DNA from: Hofstenia miamia
Lineage: Eukaryota; Xenacoelomorpha; Acoela
Length of the DNA: 64,000 nt
Assembly (NCBI GenBank): GCA_004352715.1
Contig: SCFE01000098.1
Span: forward strand, 144,503 to 208,502
Direction of reading: 5' to 3'
The position numbers and the translations under genes are program-made. The number at the start of each line of letters is the position of its first letter. The first letter of the stretch is position 1. The notes under the pieces were generated by a model. The model had not been told where the DNA came from and did not search any database. It worked only from the letters and a program-made list of their open reading frames with translations. Positions 1 to 11,091 of this stretch are shown here, piece by piece.

Positions 1-95
1 TATAAATACCTAGCTCCAGAAGCCATTCCCAATAAACAATAAAACGTTTAGAAGACGTCTTATAACACGTCTTAAAATGGTTTAGAAGACGGTTA

Positions 96-388
96 GGGAA
101 GTGATCCAAATTCAATACGTTAACAAGTGAAAATGCAACCGTAAACAACAATTCTATCTTCAAATATCTGCATACGCCTAATAAATTGATTTGCATAGAT
201 ATATTTGAAGAAATGTGCAGAACCTAAATGTGTCAAAGTTATTTGTAATAACATTTGCGGAAAAAACATCCCTTTAACGTAAACTTCAGCTTTAGCGAAT
301 TTATTTTAAGTGTAAGTTAACGATTTGGTTTACGGTCATCTTAACGTACAACACAATTTGTTAACGTATTGAATTTGGATCACTTCCC
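96..388. mobile_element. MITE with TTA target duplication, nested in THAP transposon
   Basis: The tips are GGGAAGTGATCCAAATTCAA reading in from 96, and the matching complement ending at 388. The inverted repeat continues through ATACGTTAACAA. TTA stands on both sides (93-95 and 389-391). Taking out the element and one TTA rejoins the surrounding TTTAGAAGAC-type terminal repeats, so this insertion is younger than its host. A 3-bp TTA/TAA duplication fits PIF/Harbinger-type elements; the superfamily is inferred. It has no coding capacity. Confidence 0.82.
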
Positions 389-890
389 TTAGAAGACCTT
401 TAGAAAATGTTTAGAAATGGTATCAATGTCAGGTGTAAAAGGCGTCTTTGAAACGTTTAGAAATGATTTAGAAGACGTTTAGATGACGTTTACAAGACGT
501 TTAGAAAACGTTTAGAAATTGCATCTATGTCAGGTGTAGAAGACGTCTACAAGACGTTTAGAATACATTTTAGAACATCATTTGGTGGACATTAGATGAC
601 ATTGAGCAACGTTTAGAAATGGTGTTTTATACGACGTTTAGAAGACGTATCTTAAGACGTCTTACAACGTGTTATACCATTATAAGAGGGGTATAAAACC
701 TTTTATTGTTTATTGGGTTGCCCCATATGTGTTGATGTTTACCCGTCATAATTGCATGCGCTCTAATTAATCACTACATTACTGCATTTGTGTTTATGTG
801 GTTTGTCTCGCGATTGTTTTCATTACCTCTACTCCTCACTGTCGTGCTCTGTGTTGGGTTTAACGTGTAAACGTATCTCTTTTTTGGATT

Positions 891-1525
891 ATGGTTAACA
901 AATGCAGCGTTTTTGGATGTCGTTCAAATACAGAAATTGAGAAATATACTCCTATTTACAAAGTGCCCAACGATCCATTTCTCAGAAAACGATGGCTGGG
1001 AGATTCGCCAAACACCCCAAAAAGTTTACCAAAAACAGTATATATGTGTGCTACGCATTGGCCAAAAAATGTTGAGATGTAAAGATTAAATGGTCGTTAT
1101 AAAATTCCTGTAGATCCACCCTCCATATTTAATGTTTCTGGATTACATCGTAAGCAAGTTCAAACATCACAACCACGAACAAAAAGCTTAAAGTTACTTG
1201 ACAAAATAAATATCGCTAGATCACGAGAGGCTGATGAAATGTATGAGTTTCGTGATGTAGATAAGATCCAGATGCATTCTTTTGTCAATAAAATTAGAGA
1301 GATGCCAGAATTCGTTGTTTCTCAAGTAAAATGCGAAGAAAACTCTAGTTTTGAAATAGAATTGTATCGATTTTGTGGAAGGAAGGAATCTAAATCGTTA
1401 TGCTATTGGTTTCAATTAGCTATTGATTTTGAATTTGACGAAATGTGTCTCTTATCAGCCTTCAAACATAGTGAAAACTTATTATCTTCCTTAAAGCATC
1501 TTGTTGGGAAAAATGGCCGGCATTA
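891..1525 (+). pseudogene. THAP-domain transposase, N-terminal part, one in-frame stop
   Basis: Translation starts at ATG 891 and shows a THAP zinc-binding module: C5 and C10 (CX4C), the conserved W35, then C53 and H56 (CX2H). An in-frame TAA at 1080-1082 breaks the protein. The same frame then resumes with PPSIF, the usual end of a THAP domain (AVPxIF box), and runs on open to the element inserted at 1526. This part reads as the DNA-binding and linker region of a transposase that would bind the transposon's own terminal repeats. The stop and the insertion make it a pseudogene. A domesticated THAP gene is unlikely, since the sequence lies between transposon ends. Confidence 0.72.
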
Positions 1526-2239
1526 TTGCAGAATAGCACCCTCAATAAAAAATAAAATTTTGTACATATTTATACCTTATTTTTTATGCTGATTTCAAAT
1601 ATCATAATCATTTTTTAACAAATTATTAATGGATAATCTCTATGGAAACTAAAATAATATGGCGGTTAGTATAAGAATAGAATTATAGCGGACTTGGGTT
1701 AGGGTTTAGGTTTAGAAAACAATAAAGAAATAAGGTTTTGGGTTAGGGTTTAGGTTTATAAAATACTAAAGAAATAAGCTTTTGGGTTAGGGTATAGGGT
1801 TAAAAAATAATAAAAAGCTTTTGGCTTAGGGTTTAGGTCTATAAAATAGTACAAAAATATGGATTTGGGTTAGGGTTTAAGTATAGGAAAATTTATTTCG
1901 GACTTGGTTTAGGGACTAGGTTTATAAAATAATAAAGAAATAAGCTTTTGGGTTAGGGTTTACGTCTATAAATAATGCAAAAATAATTTTTTTGGGTTAG
2001 GGTTTAGGTTTATAAAATATCAGAAATCTTGGAAAAAGTGTACTGTAATAAGAAATTACTTAAAATTTTATTTAATAATTTGTAATCCAAGGCTATTTGT
2101 CGTGGCTATTACGTTTGTTACTATGGAGATAATGAATATTTTCAAATAATAATTTGCTAAATTTAAGTTTCTGGTAAAAATGATTATGATATTTGAAATC
2201 AGCATAAAAAATAAGGTATAATAAGGTACTATTCTGCAA
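1526..2239. mobile_element. Foldback/MITE element inserted in the THAP transposase
   Basis: Inverted ends: TTGCAGAATAG from 1526 and CTATTCTGCAA ending at 2239. A longer inner inverted repeat includes GCTGATTTCAAATATCATAA near 1590 and its complement near 2200. TA lies on each side (1524-1525 and 2240-2241), which fits a Tc1/mariner-type insertion. The middle carries a telomere-like tandem array (1690-2020). No transposase is present. It splits the THAP transposase reading frame, which continues past 2244. Confidence 0.65.
1690..2020 (+). repeat. Tandem array of about 55-bp units with telomere-like GGGTTAGGGTTTAGG core
   Basis: About six or seven diverged units each hold GGGTTAGGGTTTAGG followed by an AT-rich spacer such as TATAAAATAATAAAGAAATA. 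The TTAGGG/TTTAGG words look telomeric, but they are spaced by AT-rich filler and lie inside a foldback element, so this is an internal satellite and not a chromosome end. Confidence 0.8.
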
Positions 2240-2243
2240 TAAC

Positions 2244-2972
2244 GCCAAAACGTATACCAACATTTGAAAATTTAACGGGATTACCAAAAAAGAGAAATTA
2301 TTCTTTAACCAATGAGACCGGCAATGCTTTGCAATCGACAACATCATGTTTAATAGCTTTAACTCATTACGTTTTGAATGAATTAAATTGGGATATTACA
2401 TTCTTCTTGGCCAATTCCAATCGGACATTTTAGAGTCGACTTTCGGCCAGTATAGTCAAATGAATGCTGCAAACTTCTACATATTTTATGAAAATTTTTT
2501 TTACAGTTTTAGGATTGATTCTATAAGACGTTTATTAAAAATGTGGATTTTAAAGATGTTCATGATAAAACCTATTGCAAAGATTGCGAATTGTTGCATA
2601 AATAGAATAGATGAAGATTTGCACATAATTGATGATATACCTTCAGATGAGAACGTAATGCAATGTTCTAAAGAAGATGCTTTTATTTGCTACCTAGCTT
2701 ACAAATTCTCTTTACACAATGATACAGACGATGAAGAAAGTCATTTATTTAAATTGTTTTTTGATAACATCAATCGTGGTAAACTGACTCAACCAAACAA
2801 ATCATTGCTGTCATTTGTTATTTTAGCACATTCATTCTACTGTACCACAGAAAATATTGCTTGCAGAAAGTACATGTTTCAATGTCTTCAATATATCGTT
2901 GATGCCATTGATTTTTCTACTAATGTGAAATGCTTAACATCCTTAATCAATATCCTATCAAAAAGATTTTGA
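2244..2972 (+). pseudogene. THAP transposon transposase, C-terminal part, frameshifted
   Basis: After the inserted element, coding sequence resumes in one frame up to a stop near 2433. It then continues in another frame with LGQFQSDILESTFGQYSQM, followed by about 170 open codons to 2972. The pattern of a short polar run, LE, then FG-YRQ/YSQM-G/A-NFY is, from memory, typical of the C-terminal region of P-like THAP transposases. Frame changes and the loss of the middle region mean no active enzyme. The assignment depends on the upstream THAP domain and the shared terminal repeats. Confidence 0.55.
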
Positions 2973-3588
2973 ACAAAAGCTCAGAACTGTCGATATCTAA
3001 TTTAAAAAAAAACTTGCAAAAATATTGGTAAATATAGCTTGGTGCATTGATTTTAATATTCTCTGATGCATTATATACTAAACACTATTTTTAAATAAAT
3101 TCATTGAGCATATTTTATATGTAAAACTAGATGTTTTCTGTTGTTATTTGGGTATTAAGGTAATTCTAAATTTATTTAATTCATTTATAAAACATTAATG
3201 CAATTATACACATTTAAACAACAATTTTGTAAGTCGTACATTGAGAAGTTTAATTTTAGCGTTTAATATTTTGGCCTTCAAAGATTTTCAGGAATTAGTT
3301 GTGTTCATGGCCTTATTGTTTAGTACTCCTTGATATATACATTTAACACCATTTTAAACGTTGCTGAACGCCATCTAGTGTCCACTAATGATATTGTAAA
3401 ACGCCTTTTAAACGTCTTCAAAACTTCTTCTAGATATCTTCTAGACGTCTTCTAAACCATTTCTAAACGTCCTAAGGACGTCTTCCACACCTGACATAGA
3501 TGCCATTTCTAAGCGCCTTCTAGACGTCTTCTAAGCCATTTTAAGACGTGTTATAAGACGTCTTCTAAACCTTTTATTGTTTATTGGG

Positions 3589-6500
3589 TAAGAACGCTGT
3601 GGTAACAGGGTAAAATTTCGACCATAGCGCGCCCGCGAAAATGCACTATTAGGCGCATGCTTATTCCCTCGGCACACGAAATTAGTTAGGTAACAATTGG
3701 CATGTACTTTGTTACTCTAATTTTGGCTGTGAATCACTGAGTTGGCGAGAGCCATGTTTAGTTAGATGTTTAGTCACACAATCTAGCTTACTTTTTACTG
3801 AGGCAATCTCTATTAAACAACGTTTGCTATATTACACAGCCCTTAGTGCTATTCTTTGCCAAACGTCATTTACAGTTTTTGCTGGTATCTACTATAGATG
3901 TTATTTTTCTTGCCCTTGCAAGCAAAATTCACTAATTTAGTCGATGCTAGAATCAGTGGCATAGCATGCAAAATGTTGGACCAGGGCCACCTGGTATAAA
4001 ATTTTCATAAACGATTTTTCAATACAAAGTTAATTTCATGTTAATTCAACATTATTTTATGTACATCTGTGTATATTTTGCAATGTGAAATCAAGATATC
4101 TATGGTATGACTATACAACATGTGCATTTCCATTTTCTGATTGACCAATTCAGTGGGCTATGTGTTGTGTTGTACCATTAAATTTAAATCATTGATATCC
4201 TTTTGGTAAAAGTGTTGTAGCTCTAGTACATGTATATGCTACCAAAACAATTAATGGTAATATCCATAATGCGATTTTTAAGCGTTACAAGCAACAATTT
4301 ATGCACCTTGATTTCCAAGCATTCTAGCATAATGAAACTCCGCCATAAAACTTTTCAAAATCACACCAGGAAATTAGATTGACCAAGTGCATCATGTCAT
4401 TTTGTAAATCACAGAAACAACAAGCGAAATTATTTAGTCAAGAAAATCGGAAAATCTTTTGTCAGCAGTAGATGTCTATAGGTATGTTTTAAGAATGCAT
4501 GCATCAGGAGGTTGATGTAAGGAATGATTGTCAAAACAATACCTGCCAATATTTCAAAGAATGTTGTTTTATGTAAAACTGTATAATTTATTTATAATAA
4601 TTTTGTCATACTAAGATAGAACTTACTCTCAATTATCGAAGCTCTGAATTGACCGATATTATTCTAAATTATTATTATTCTGATTCATTAAAGCTGCCAA
4701 TTAAGATGTTATCCATGACTAGGAAAAGATTAAAACTTCATTCATAAATAATTTCATTCAAGGTAGCACCATGTAGAAACAAGTTTAAGCAGTTCCTTTT
4801 GCAGCTGAAAAATTCTATATATTTTTTTTTTAAATATTATTGCAATGCCATATACATTTCTGCATGCTAGCTATGAAAAGAAACAAAATAATTTTTTAGA
4901 AAAAATCAAATATATTTTACATTTTTTTACTCATGCATCATGTTATGGAGGCTCAATTTAACCCAAGATTTAATATATATGCAACATTAAATTGAACGCA
5001 TTCTTAAACACTACAACGTGTTGTTACAAAAAACGTAGGTTAGGCAATACCGCGAGTCTTGAATATAAAATTCTTTGTTAGCCAATAATATTTCGCAAGG
5101 AGCCCATCACTAAAGGCCCTACGAAAAGCAATTAATTTCACGGTGATTGATTTCATTACACGTCGCGTTAGTACGAAGATATCTTTAACAAAATTCATTT
5201 CGGTAACTGTAAAAGGTGCACACAACTTGTTTATGCACATTTTTTGACATGCCTAACATGGCCATGTCTAGTAATACGTCATAACATATTGAAGCTATCA
5301 ATTACGATACCTAAAAGCTCATAAGATTTTCTTCAACTGAAACAATTATTGAATGTATAATACGATAGTTTCTAGAAAAATTAATAGTAATATTGCATGA
5401 TACAGTAATGAATTACACCTTTCGTATAACAGTAAGAGTTTTCTATAGATTAAGAGTACGATTTACTAATCTGAAATTCATTCGCACAATTAAAGGTATT
5501 CGATATTTTACTAAAGCTGTAAATTTCGAATCTGAGTTGTGTGCAACCAAAAATTCTCTCAGGTTTTTCACAAATTGCAGTTAACATTGCAACGTGTATG
5601 TAATAATTCAATCAATTACAAAATTTATTTTCATTTTGCAGCGCTAGTATTTCAATTTTATAATTTTTTTATTTGTATATTAATTACAAATTATACTAAT
5701 TCTGGATATGACACATAATATGCACCAATATTTGTCCGCAGATGTTTCCTAAAACTGGTATCAACTGTAGAAGTACAGTTACTGTATGGTTGCCAAATAT
5801 CTATTTTTAATAAGCAGGTTGGAAATCCCTACAGCCGGCCTATCTTAAAAAAAGCTACTGGTGGCAAGCTCTAATTTTTATGATTTAGACCTGCTATTTC
5901 AAGATGTGCAAAGCCAAGATGATTCTTCTTAGTTTTTCTTAATCGTTCTAATCCATGCATCGATGCGTTTGCATTCATCTTTGTAGAACCTTATATGGTT
6001 TTGCATTGAGGAATACTTGAGGTTAATTGTATTTCACCATTAAAGGTAAGCCTTTCTTTAACCTTACTAAATTATTAAATAATTTCTCTTCCTTTGATTC
6101 CCTCTTGTTATAAGTGTATGCAGTAGAATATTATTAAGGTTGCTGTTCAAATATCCAATAAATCATTAGAGAATGAGATATTCTAAATACAATGCAATTG
6201 CAAAATAAATTATTGTCATATTGACTCTGTACAAGTGTACAGCTGTGTTTACCTTACACCACGAATCAGACGGTATAAGCAAAGGTGCATTAGGCTCATA
6301 CAGAACAAATAGTAATAGACTTCACCTAGTGTTCGTTAGTGAAATAATTTCCACCAAAATGTTTAAGTACGCTTATAACTAATGAAAGATCACCCACTTC
6401 CTCACAAAACTTAGCAAGCAAATCATGAATAGGTTTAGACATGACCTTGCTAGGCATGTTAAAAGCTGTGTGCATAAACAAGTTGTGTGCACCTTTTACA

Positions 6501-6735
6501 AGGTACTCGATTCATTTTATTAACGGGTCCAGTACCTACTGGCCCTTGATCTTTGTTGATTGGCTATTAAGAGAATGTGTAGCAAATCTGATAGCATTAT
6601 AAAATCTAGCTCCGTCGTTTCTAGATATTTTTAATTAATATGCAACTTTATATATTAAACGTAATATTTAAGTTCAATTACTACAAAATATTGACATTTG
6701 CCTTCTCTTCAAACATTCAGTTTTACATATTTTTA
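3589..6735. other. Non-coding interval, repeats only
   Basis: I see no supportable gene. Short open frames at 5040-5240 and 5393-5584 lack domains and look like chance. The one structured feature is an inverted repeat of about 75 bases: 5205-5265 and 6435-6500 share the core GTGCACACAACTTGTTTATG in opposite orientation. Confidence 0.6.
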
Positions 6736-6780
6736 CAACAATTTCTGGTGGGGCCAGCCCCTAAAGACGCGACGCCACTG
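6736..6780. repeat. hAT-like transposon terminus (solo end)
   Basis: The complement reads CAGTGGCGTCGCGTC starting at 6780, a common form of hAT element tip. It abuts the AT microsatellite and gap. A similar outward tip, CAGTGGCGGTCC, starts at 8356 on the other side of the mariner element. Neither has a partner that I can pair with confidence. Confidence 0.4.
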
Positions 6781-6784
6781 GCTA

Positions 6785-6816
<32 letters not shown>

Positions 6817-6940
6817 NNNNNNNNNNNNNNNNNNNNNNNNNNNNNNNNNNNNNNNNNNNNNNNNNNNNNNNNNNNNNNNNNNNNNNNNNNNNNNNNNNNN
6901 NNNNNNNNNNNNNNNNNNNNNNNNNNNNNNNNNNNNNNNN
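6817..6940. other. Assembly gap in AT microsatellite
   Basis: A run of 124 Ns flanked on both sides by (AT)n. The true length of the microsatellite is unknown. Confidence 0.95.
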
Positions 6941-6980
6941 ATATATATATAATATTAATATATATATATATATATATATA

Positions 6981-8057
6981 CAGGGTGTGTCAAAAGTAAC
7001 TTGACTTTTAAACTAACTAAAAAAATTCAACCAATCATAGAAAAGATGATGAAATATTTCGTCATTATATAACTATATAAAGGGAATTTATGTAATTTTT
7101 CCAGTACTTTTTAACTTTAGATATAATAGATTTAGACACTAGACTGAAAATATTAAAACTATACAACGAAAATGGAGACAGTGCAACAGCGGCATTACAT
7201 TCATACAAAACAGCACACCACCTTCACAAAGACATTTTTTCTATTAAAGCTGTCACTAACATAAGAAAATTTGAAAAGACAAAATCCTTGCAAAATGCTG
7301 CTAAATCAAGGAGACTATTGCTCCAAGAAGACTAGAAACTAATGGTAATGAGTGCACTGAAAACTCTGTAAGATACAAATGTGCATGGCCATGCAAGTTC
7401 TTCTTCTATTGCTGCAACTACTACAATTCTAAGGAAAATTATTTGTCGAATTCTTAAAGCATGTGGTATGTGGACATAAAAAATTGCCTTGCATCAAACT
7501 ATCACTGAATCAGACTATCATTATTGTATCAAATTTGCACAATGGATTTTAGCTAATGCTAATTTGCTCAATATGTTTGCACAACTAAGACAGAAACAAA
7601 AAATGCAGTCTGTTATTTTTCAGCAAGACAGTGCGCCGCCACACTACTCCAAACAAGCCAGGGATTTCATCAGCACTCAGTTGCCAGTTGAGCCTGTTAT
7701 TGGCAGAGGTTTTGGTCATGTATGGCCTCCTAGCACCTGACCTGAGTCCACTTGACTTGTATTTGCCGTCACGAGTATATCATACATACATTCCAACCAA
7801 CCTGGATGATTTAAAAAGAAGTATCATACAAGAATTTGATTCACTTAACATTGATGAATTATATCGAGCTGTCCATAATATGATACCAAGATGTGAACTT
7901 ACTATTGAGCAAAATCGAGGACTATTTGAACATTTATTTCAATATATCTGTAATTCCCCTTATTAGAGTTTGTTTATTTACATAAATTATTGTTTGGTTT
8001 CGAATAAATACAAAGTTATTGTAATTTGGAAAGTCGAGCTACTTTTGACACACCCTG
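6981..8057 (+). mobile_element. Mariner/Tc-type transposon, complete ends, dead transposase
   Basis: Terminal inverted repeats CAGGGTGTGTCAAAAGTA (from 6981 inward, and as complement ending at 8057) are flanked by TA on both sides (6979-6980, 8058-8059), the signature of Tc1/mariner insertion. The element is 1077 bp and was inserted into an (AT)n tract. It holds a decayed transposase on the plus strand. Its preference for TA may explain why it sits between two AT microsatellites that the assembler could not close. Confidence 0.9.
7130..7965 (+). pseudogene. Mariner/Tc-type transposase, multiply broken
   Basis: The N-terminal part (7130-7290) resembles the helix-turn-helix leader seen in DUF4817-type insect transposases (LKILKLYNENG...). 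The middle is partly deleted and holds several stops. The C-terminal half keeps the motif FQQDSAPPHYS (second catalytic Asp) near 7617 and, after a frameshift near 7735, DLSPLDLYLPSRVYH. In related transposases this area reads WPPRSPDLSPLDFFLWG. It ends at the stop at 7964-7966, about 90 bases before the right inverted repeat. It is clearly inactive. Confidence 0.8.
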
Positions 8058-8059
8058 TA

Positions 8060-8070
8060 TATATATAATA

Positions 8071-8123
<53 letters not shown>

Positions 8124-8133
8124 GTATATAATA

Positions 8134-8168
<35 letters not shown>
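8060..8168. repeat. (AT)n microsatellite with short interruptions
   Basis: Almost pure AT dinucleotide with a few interruptions such as ACATATGT; it runs into an assembly gap. Confidence 0.9.
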
Positions 8169-8314
8169 NNNNNNNNNNNNNNNNNNNNNNNNNNNNNNNN
8201 NNNNNNNNNNNNNNNNNNNNNNNNNNNNNNNNNNNNNNNNNNNNNNNNNNNNNNNNNNNNNNNNNNNNNNNNNNNNNNNNNNNNNNNNNNNNNNNNNNNN
8301 NNNNNNNNNNNNNN
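8169..8314. other. Assembly gap in AT microsatellite
   Basis: A run of 146 Ns with (AT)n on both sides. Confidence 0.95.
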
Positions 8315-8350
<36 letters not shown>

Positions 8351-8409
8351 TATATCAGTGGCGGTCCTTCCTTAGAGGCCAGGCCAATTTTTAACGAAAA
8401 GTGCATATA

Positions 8410-9427
8410 CAGTACTGGAAATATGTGTTCAACCCCCTTGCTATTTTGAATAAATAATGATAATTCATTGGATACTGTGCGTAAGATTATTATAACTAAT
8501 TGTTACTTTGACTGAGAAGTGAAAATCTGTGTATATAATACAATAAAATATGTGGAATAACAATTGGCTTTTAATTTTTAATCAATTTTAGAGAACTTGT
8601 ATTGGAAAAATGTATTCGGCCACCTGAAAAGTTTAACAAATGAGCAAATTCAAAAAAATTTAAATTCAAAATAGAAGACGTAAATTAAAATTTAACTCAA
8701 TATAAGTACTTAGCAACAAAATTGTCTCTTCTTATATTTTGTAGAGTATCCCTATTTTCTAGAATCCGAGCATATTAAGGGCATAGAAGAGTACCAGTGA
8801 TGTGAACAATTTTGCAAAAGACACACAGTTTTTGCCTTACGAGGTTACCGTCAACCCATTCCTTACAAAGTTCCTCGCTTTTAAAGGCACACAAGTGCTG
8901 ATTGGGAGGTTTTGGAGGTCTTCTTTGGTTTTCCGGACTTTGGGTTGGGGGCAATGATGTTTTCAAAAGTCAAATATCTGATAATATCCCTGACAGTACT
9001 TTGAGGTCGCTCTACATCTGATCTATATTACATTGACTCATCAGTTCCAAATATTTAGAGATAATCAACTCGTGGATGGCAATAGGTATGTAATCAAGCA
9101 TCATATATTGCGAAGAATGACTGTTGTTAGATATTTTCAAAATAAATACACTGAAAAAAGCTACGCCAATGAAATTTTTTACAGATTCTCTGATTTGGTC
9201 TGAAGTGGCCGAATAAATTTTCCAAGAAAAAATTAGCTAACCACAAGCATTATAGCACTTTTCCTTGAAATTTAAAGTAAAGAGTGATAATTATTTCTCA
9301 ACATTGATGAATTTCTCTTTCTGCAACATCAAATCTAATTAAAAATTACCTATGACATTCTTCGCGCCAATTTTTTGGAAATATTTAACACACATCATGG
9401 GTGGCCGAATTCTTTTTACCAGTACTG
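8410..9427 (-). mobile_element. Tc1-like transposon relic, TA-flanked
   Basis: The ends CAGTACTGG (from 8410) and CCAGTACTG (ending 9427) are inverted and flanked by TA (8408-8409, 9428-9429). The inner ends are also related; a TTCGGCCAC word recurs near 8613 and 9402. On the minus strand, around 9005 to 8860, the broken frame reads STVRDIIRYL followed by SGKPKKTS. This matches the helix-turn-helix and GRP-like linker of Tc1 transposases. The rest of the transposase is lost or unreadable, so this is a dead 1018-bp element. Confidence 0.72.
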
Positions 9428-9429
9428 TA

Positions 9430-11085
9430 CTGCAATTTAGGTTATGCAGTTAAAAGACTTTCAATAATATATATATACATATATATATATACACTGTTAA
9501 AAATATACAATACTGTTTCTTAAGCAATTCAAATATAAACTAGCTATGCTGAGGCCTGCCGAGTATTGCCTCAATTTTAATGTAAACGAATTAGTTTTCC
9601 GATTCTTTGTGTAGATAATTCAGATTAACATTGACCATATTCGTTTTCGTTGAAAATTTTGCGTTGTAATTTGCCCAACGTTAATGTAATGCCTGAGATG
9701 AGGCAGTTTGTTTTATGCCTCTAACCAATCAGATTACACAGCGTCAAGCGTAAATAGTTTTATAAAATATATTGCATTTTTATCAAAGGAAGCAATAGCT
9801 TTCTGAATTCCGTGACATTATGGTATTGCATATAAAACACTATCAATAATCATTCAATAAAAATAAAAAACGTCCAAAGGCATTGTTAAAGGAGTTCTAA
9901 TAATTTCCAAAATTTTAAATTTTTATATATAATGACAAAACGTTTGTTTTATATTAATAGATAATGCTGACATATTAAATTAATATTATTAATAGTAATG
10001 AGGTCTAAACAATTATGTATGACCAAAGCCTTTGAACGATTCTTTGTTTTCAAGCTGTATTCTAAGTTTTGTTGAAAGTCCGAATAACTATTCGCAAGTA
10101 CATTTATATTTATGAAATTTATTCAATATTTCATTCGTTGATCCTTCCTAAAATTATTTTACCTTTCTGAATGTAGTTGAATTTAGCAATATGGGGATTA
10201 TTTAGTACTGTTAAGATATTGTTATACTTTTACTAAAGGAAAAAATCTTTCGAACAGGTTTATTATTCAAATTTAATGTTAATCGTCCACTCGGGAACTT
10301 AATAAGATCAGAATCACCAAAATGATTCGAACAAATCGTTATATGTTGACTTCAGTTAATAAGTTTCTTCGCCGAATAGCTGATATCCATTGTTTCTTTA
10401 ATTCAAAATCTTTTGGAAAAGAGAATTGAGTTGCCTTTCGACTTTTAAATTTGGCATATCCAGAACGGCAAGCAGGCGCACAGCATTTAGGACCCATTAC
10501 TACTCATTTGAATTGTTATGATCAATTGTCAACAATACTTCATTCACAGCTGGTGGAGGATTTTGCTGCAGTATACTGTGTTTAACACATTGATAAGACA
10601 CAAAAACATTTACTGTTTTAGCAAAGTTTATAACCGCTTTAAAAATATTTACCATTACTGGATATTAATTTTGATTACTATTGGAATGTTGACAAATTTC
10701 TTAAAACGCAACATAGCTTTATTTTTTGTCTGTTAAATTTCGCTTGCCGGGGCCGTTATTTAAGTAAGTCTTGGATACACACAAAATTACATGTAATAAA
10801 CAAAACAATTAGCTATTAGCATACCGGTTGAAAATATTAGCTTTTCTCCTACCTATAAATCCGGACAATTACCGAGATTAATGACCATGAATTACCGTGA
10901 TTTAATACCTGCTAACTTTTGAAATACCAGGATTACGATCGAACACAAGGAAATATGATTCAGTTATTGTAATAAGTACATATACATCACAGCGTTCTTG
11001 CAGTTACTTACAATAACGCATGTTATATTTTATATATTATATGTTGTAATAATACTGTATGTCTTTTAAAACGAATGAAGTTTTC
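9430..11085. other. Non-coding interval
   Basis: AT-rich sequence with a short AT microsatellite near 9466-9492. The open frame at 10518-10736 has no recognisable domain. I see no gene or clear element here. Confidence 0.55.
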
Positions 11086-11091
11086 AGCTGA

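Larger units (their letters stand above)
28..3588 (+). mobile_element. THAP-domain DNA transposon, degenerate, long terminal inverted repeats
   Basis: Both ends carry the same inverted terminus: CCCAATAAACAATAAAA reads inward from 28, and its complement ends at 3588. Beyond the tip the two arms stay similar for roughly 250-300 bases. They are made of many variants of a short unit like GTTTAGAAGACGTC plus a shared block with ATCTATGTCAGGTGT. A third inward-facing terminus ends at 717, so 28-717 could itself be a short non-autonomous copy sitting beside the coding part. Between the arms lies a broken THAP transposase on the plus strand. Two smaller elements are nested inside, at 96-388 and 1526-2239. 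I could not find a convincing target-site duplication at the outer ends. The THAP domain points to the P-element or Kolobok superfamilies; I cannot choose between them. Confidence 0.7.

Noticed and set aside
1690-2020. Chromosome end or true telomere
   Set aside because: The repeats are spaced by AT-rich filler, diverged, and lie between inverted ends inside a transposon.
6640-8406. Open frames with long Tyr-Ile repeats and Xs
   Set aside because: They are translations of (AT)n microsatellite and N gaps, not proteins.
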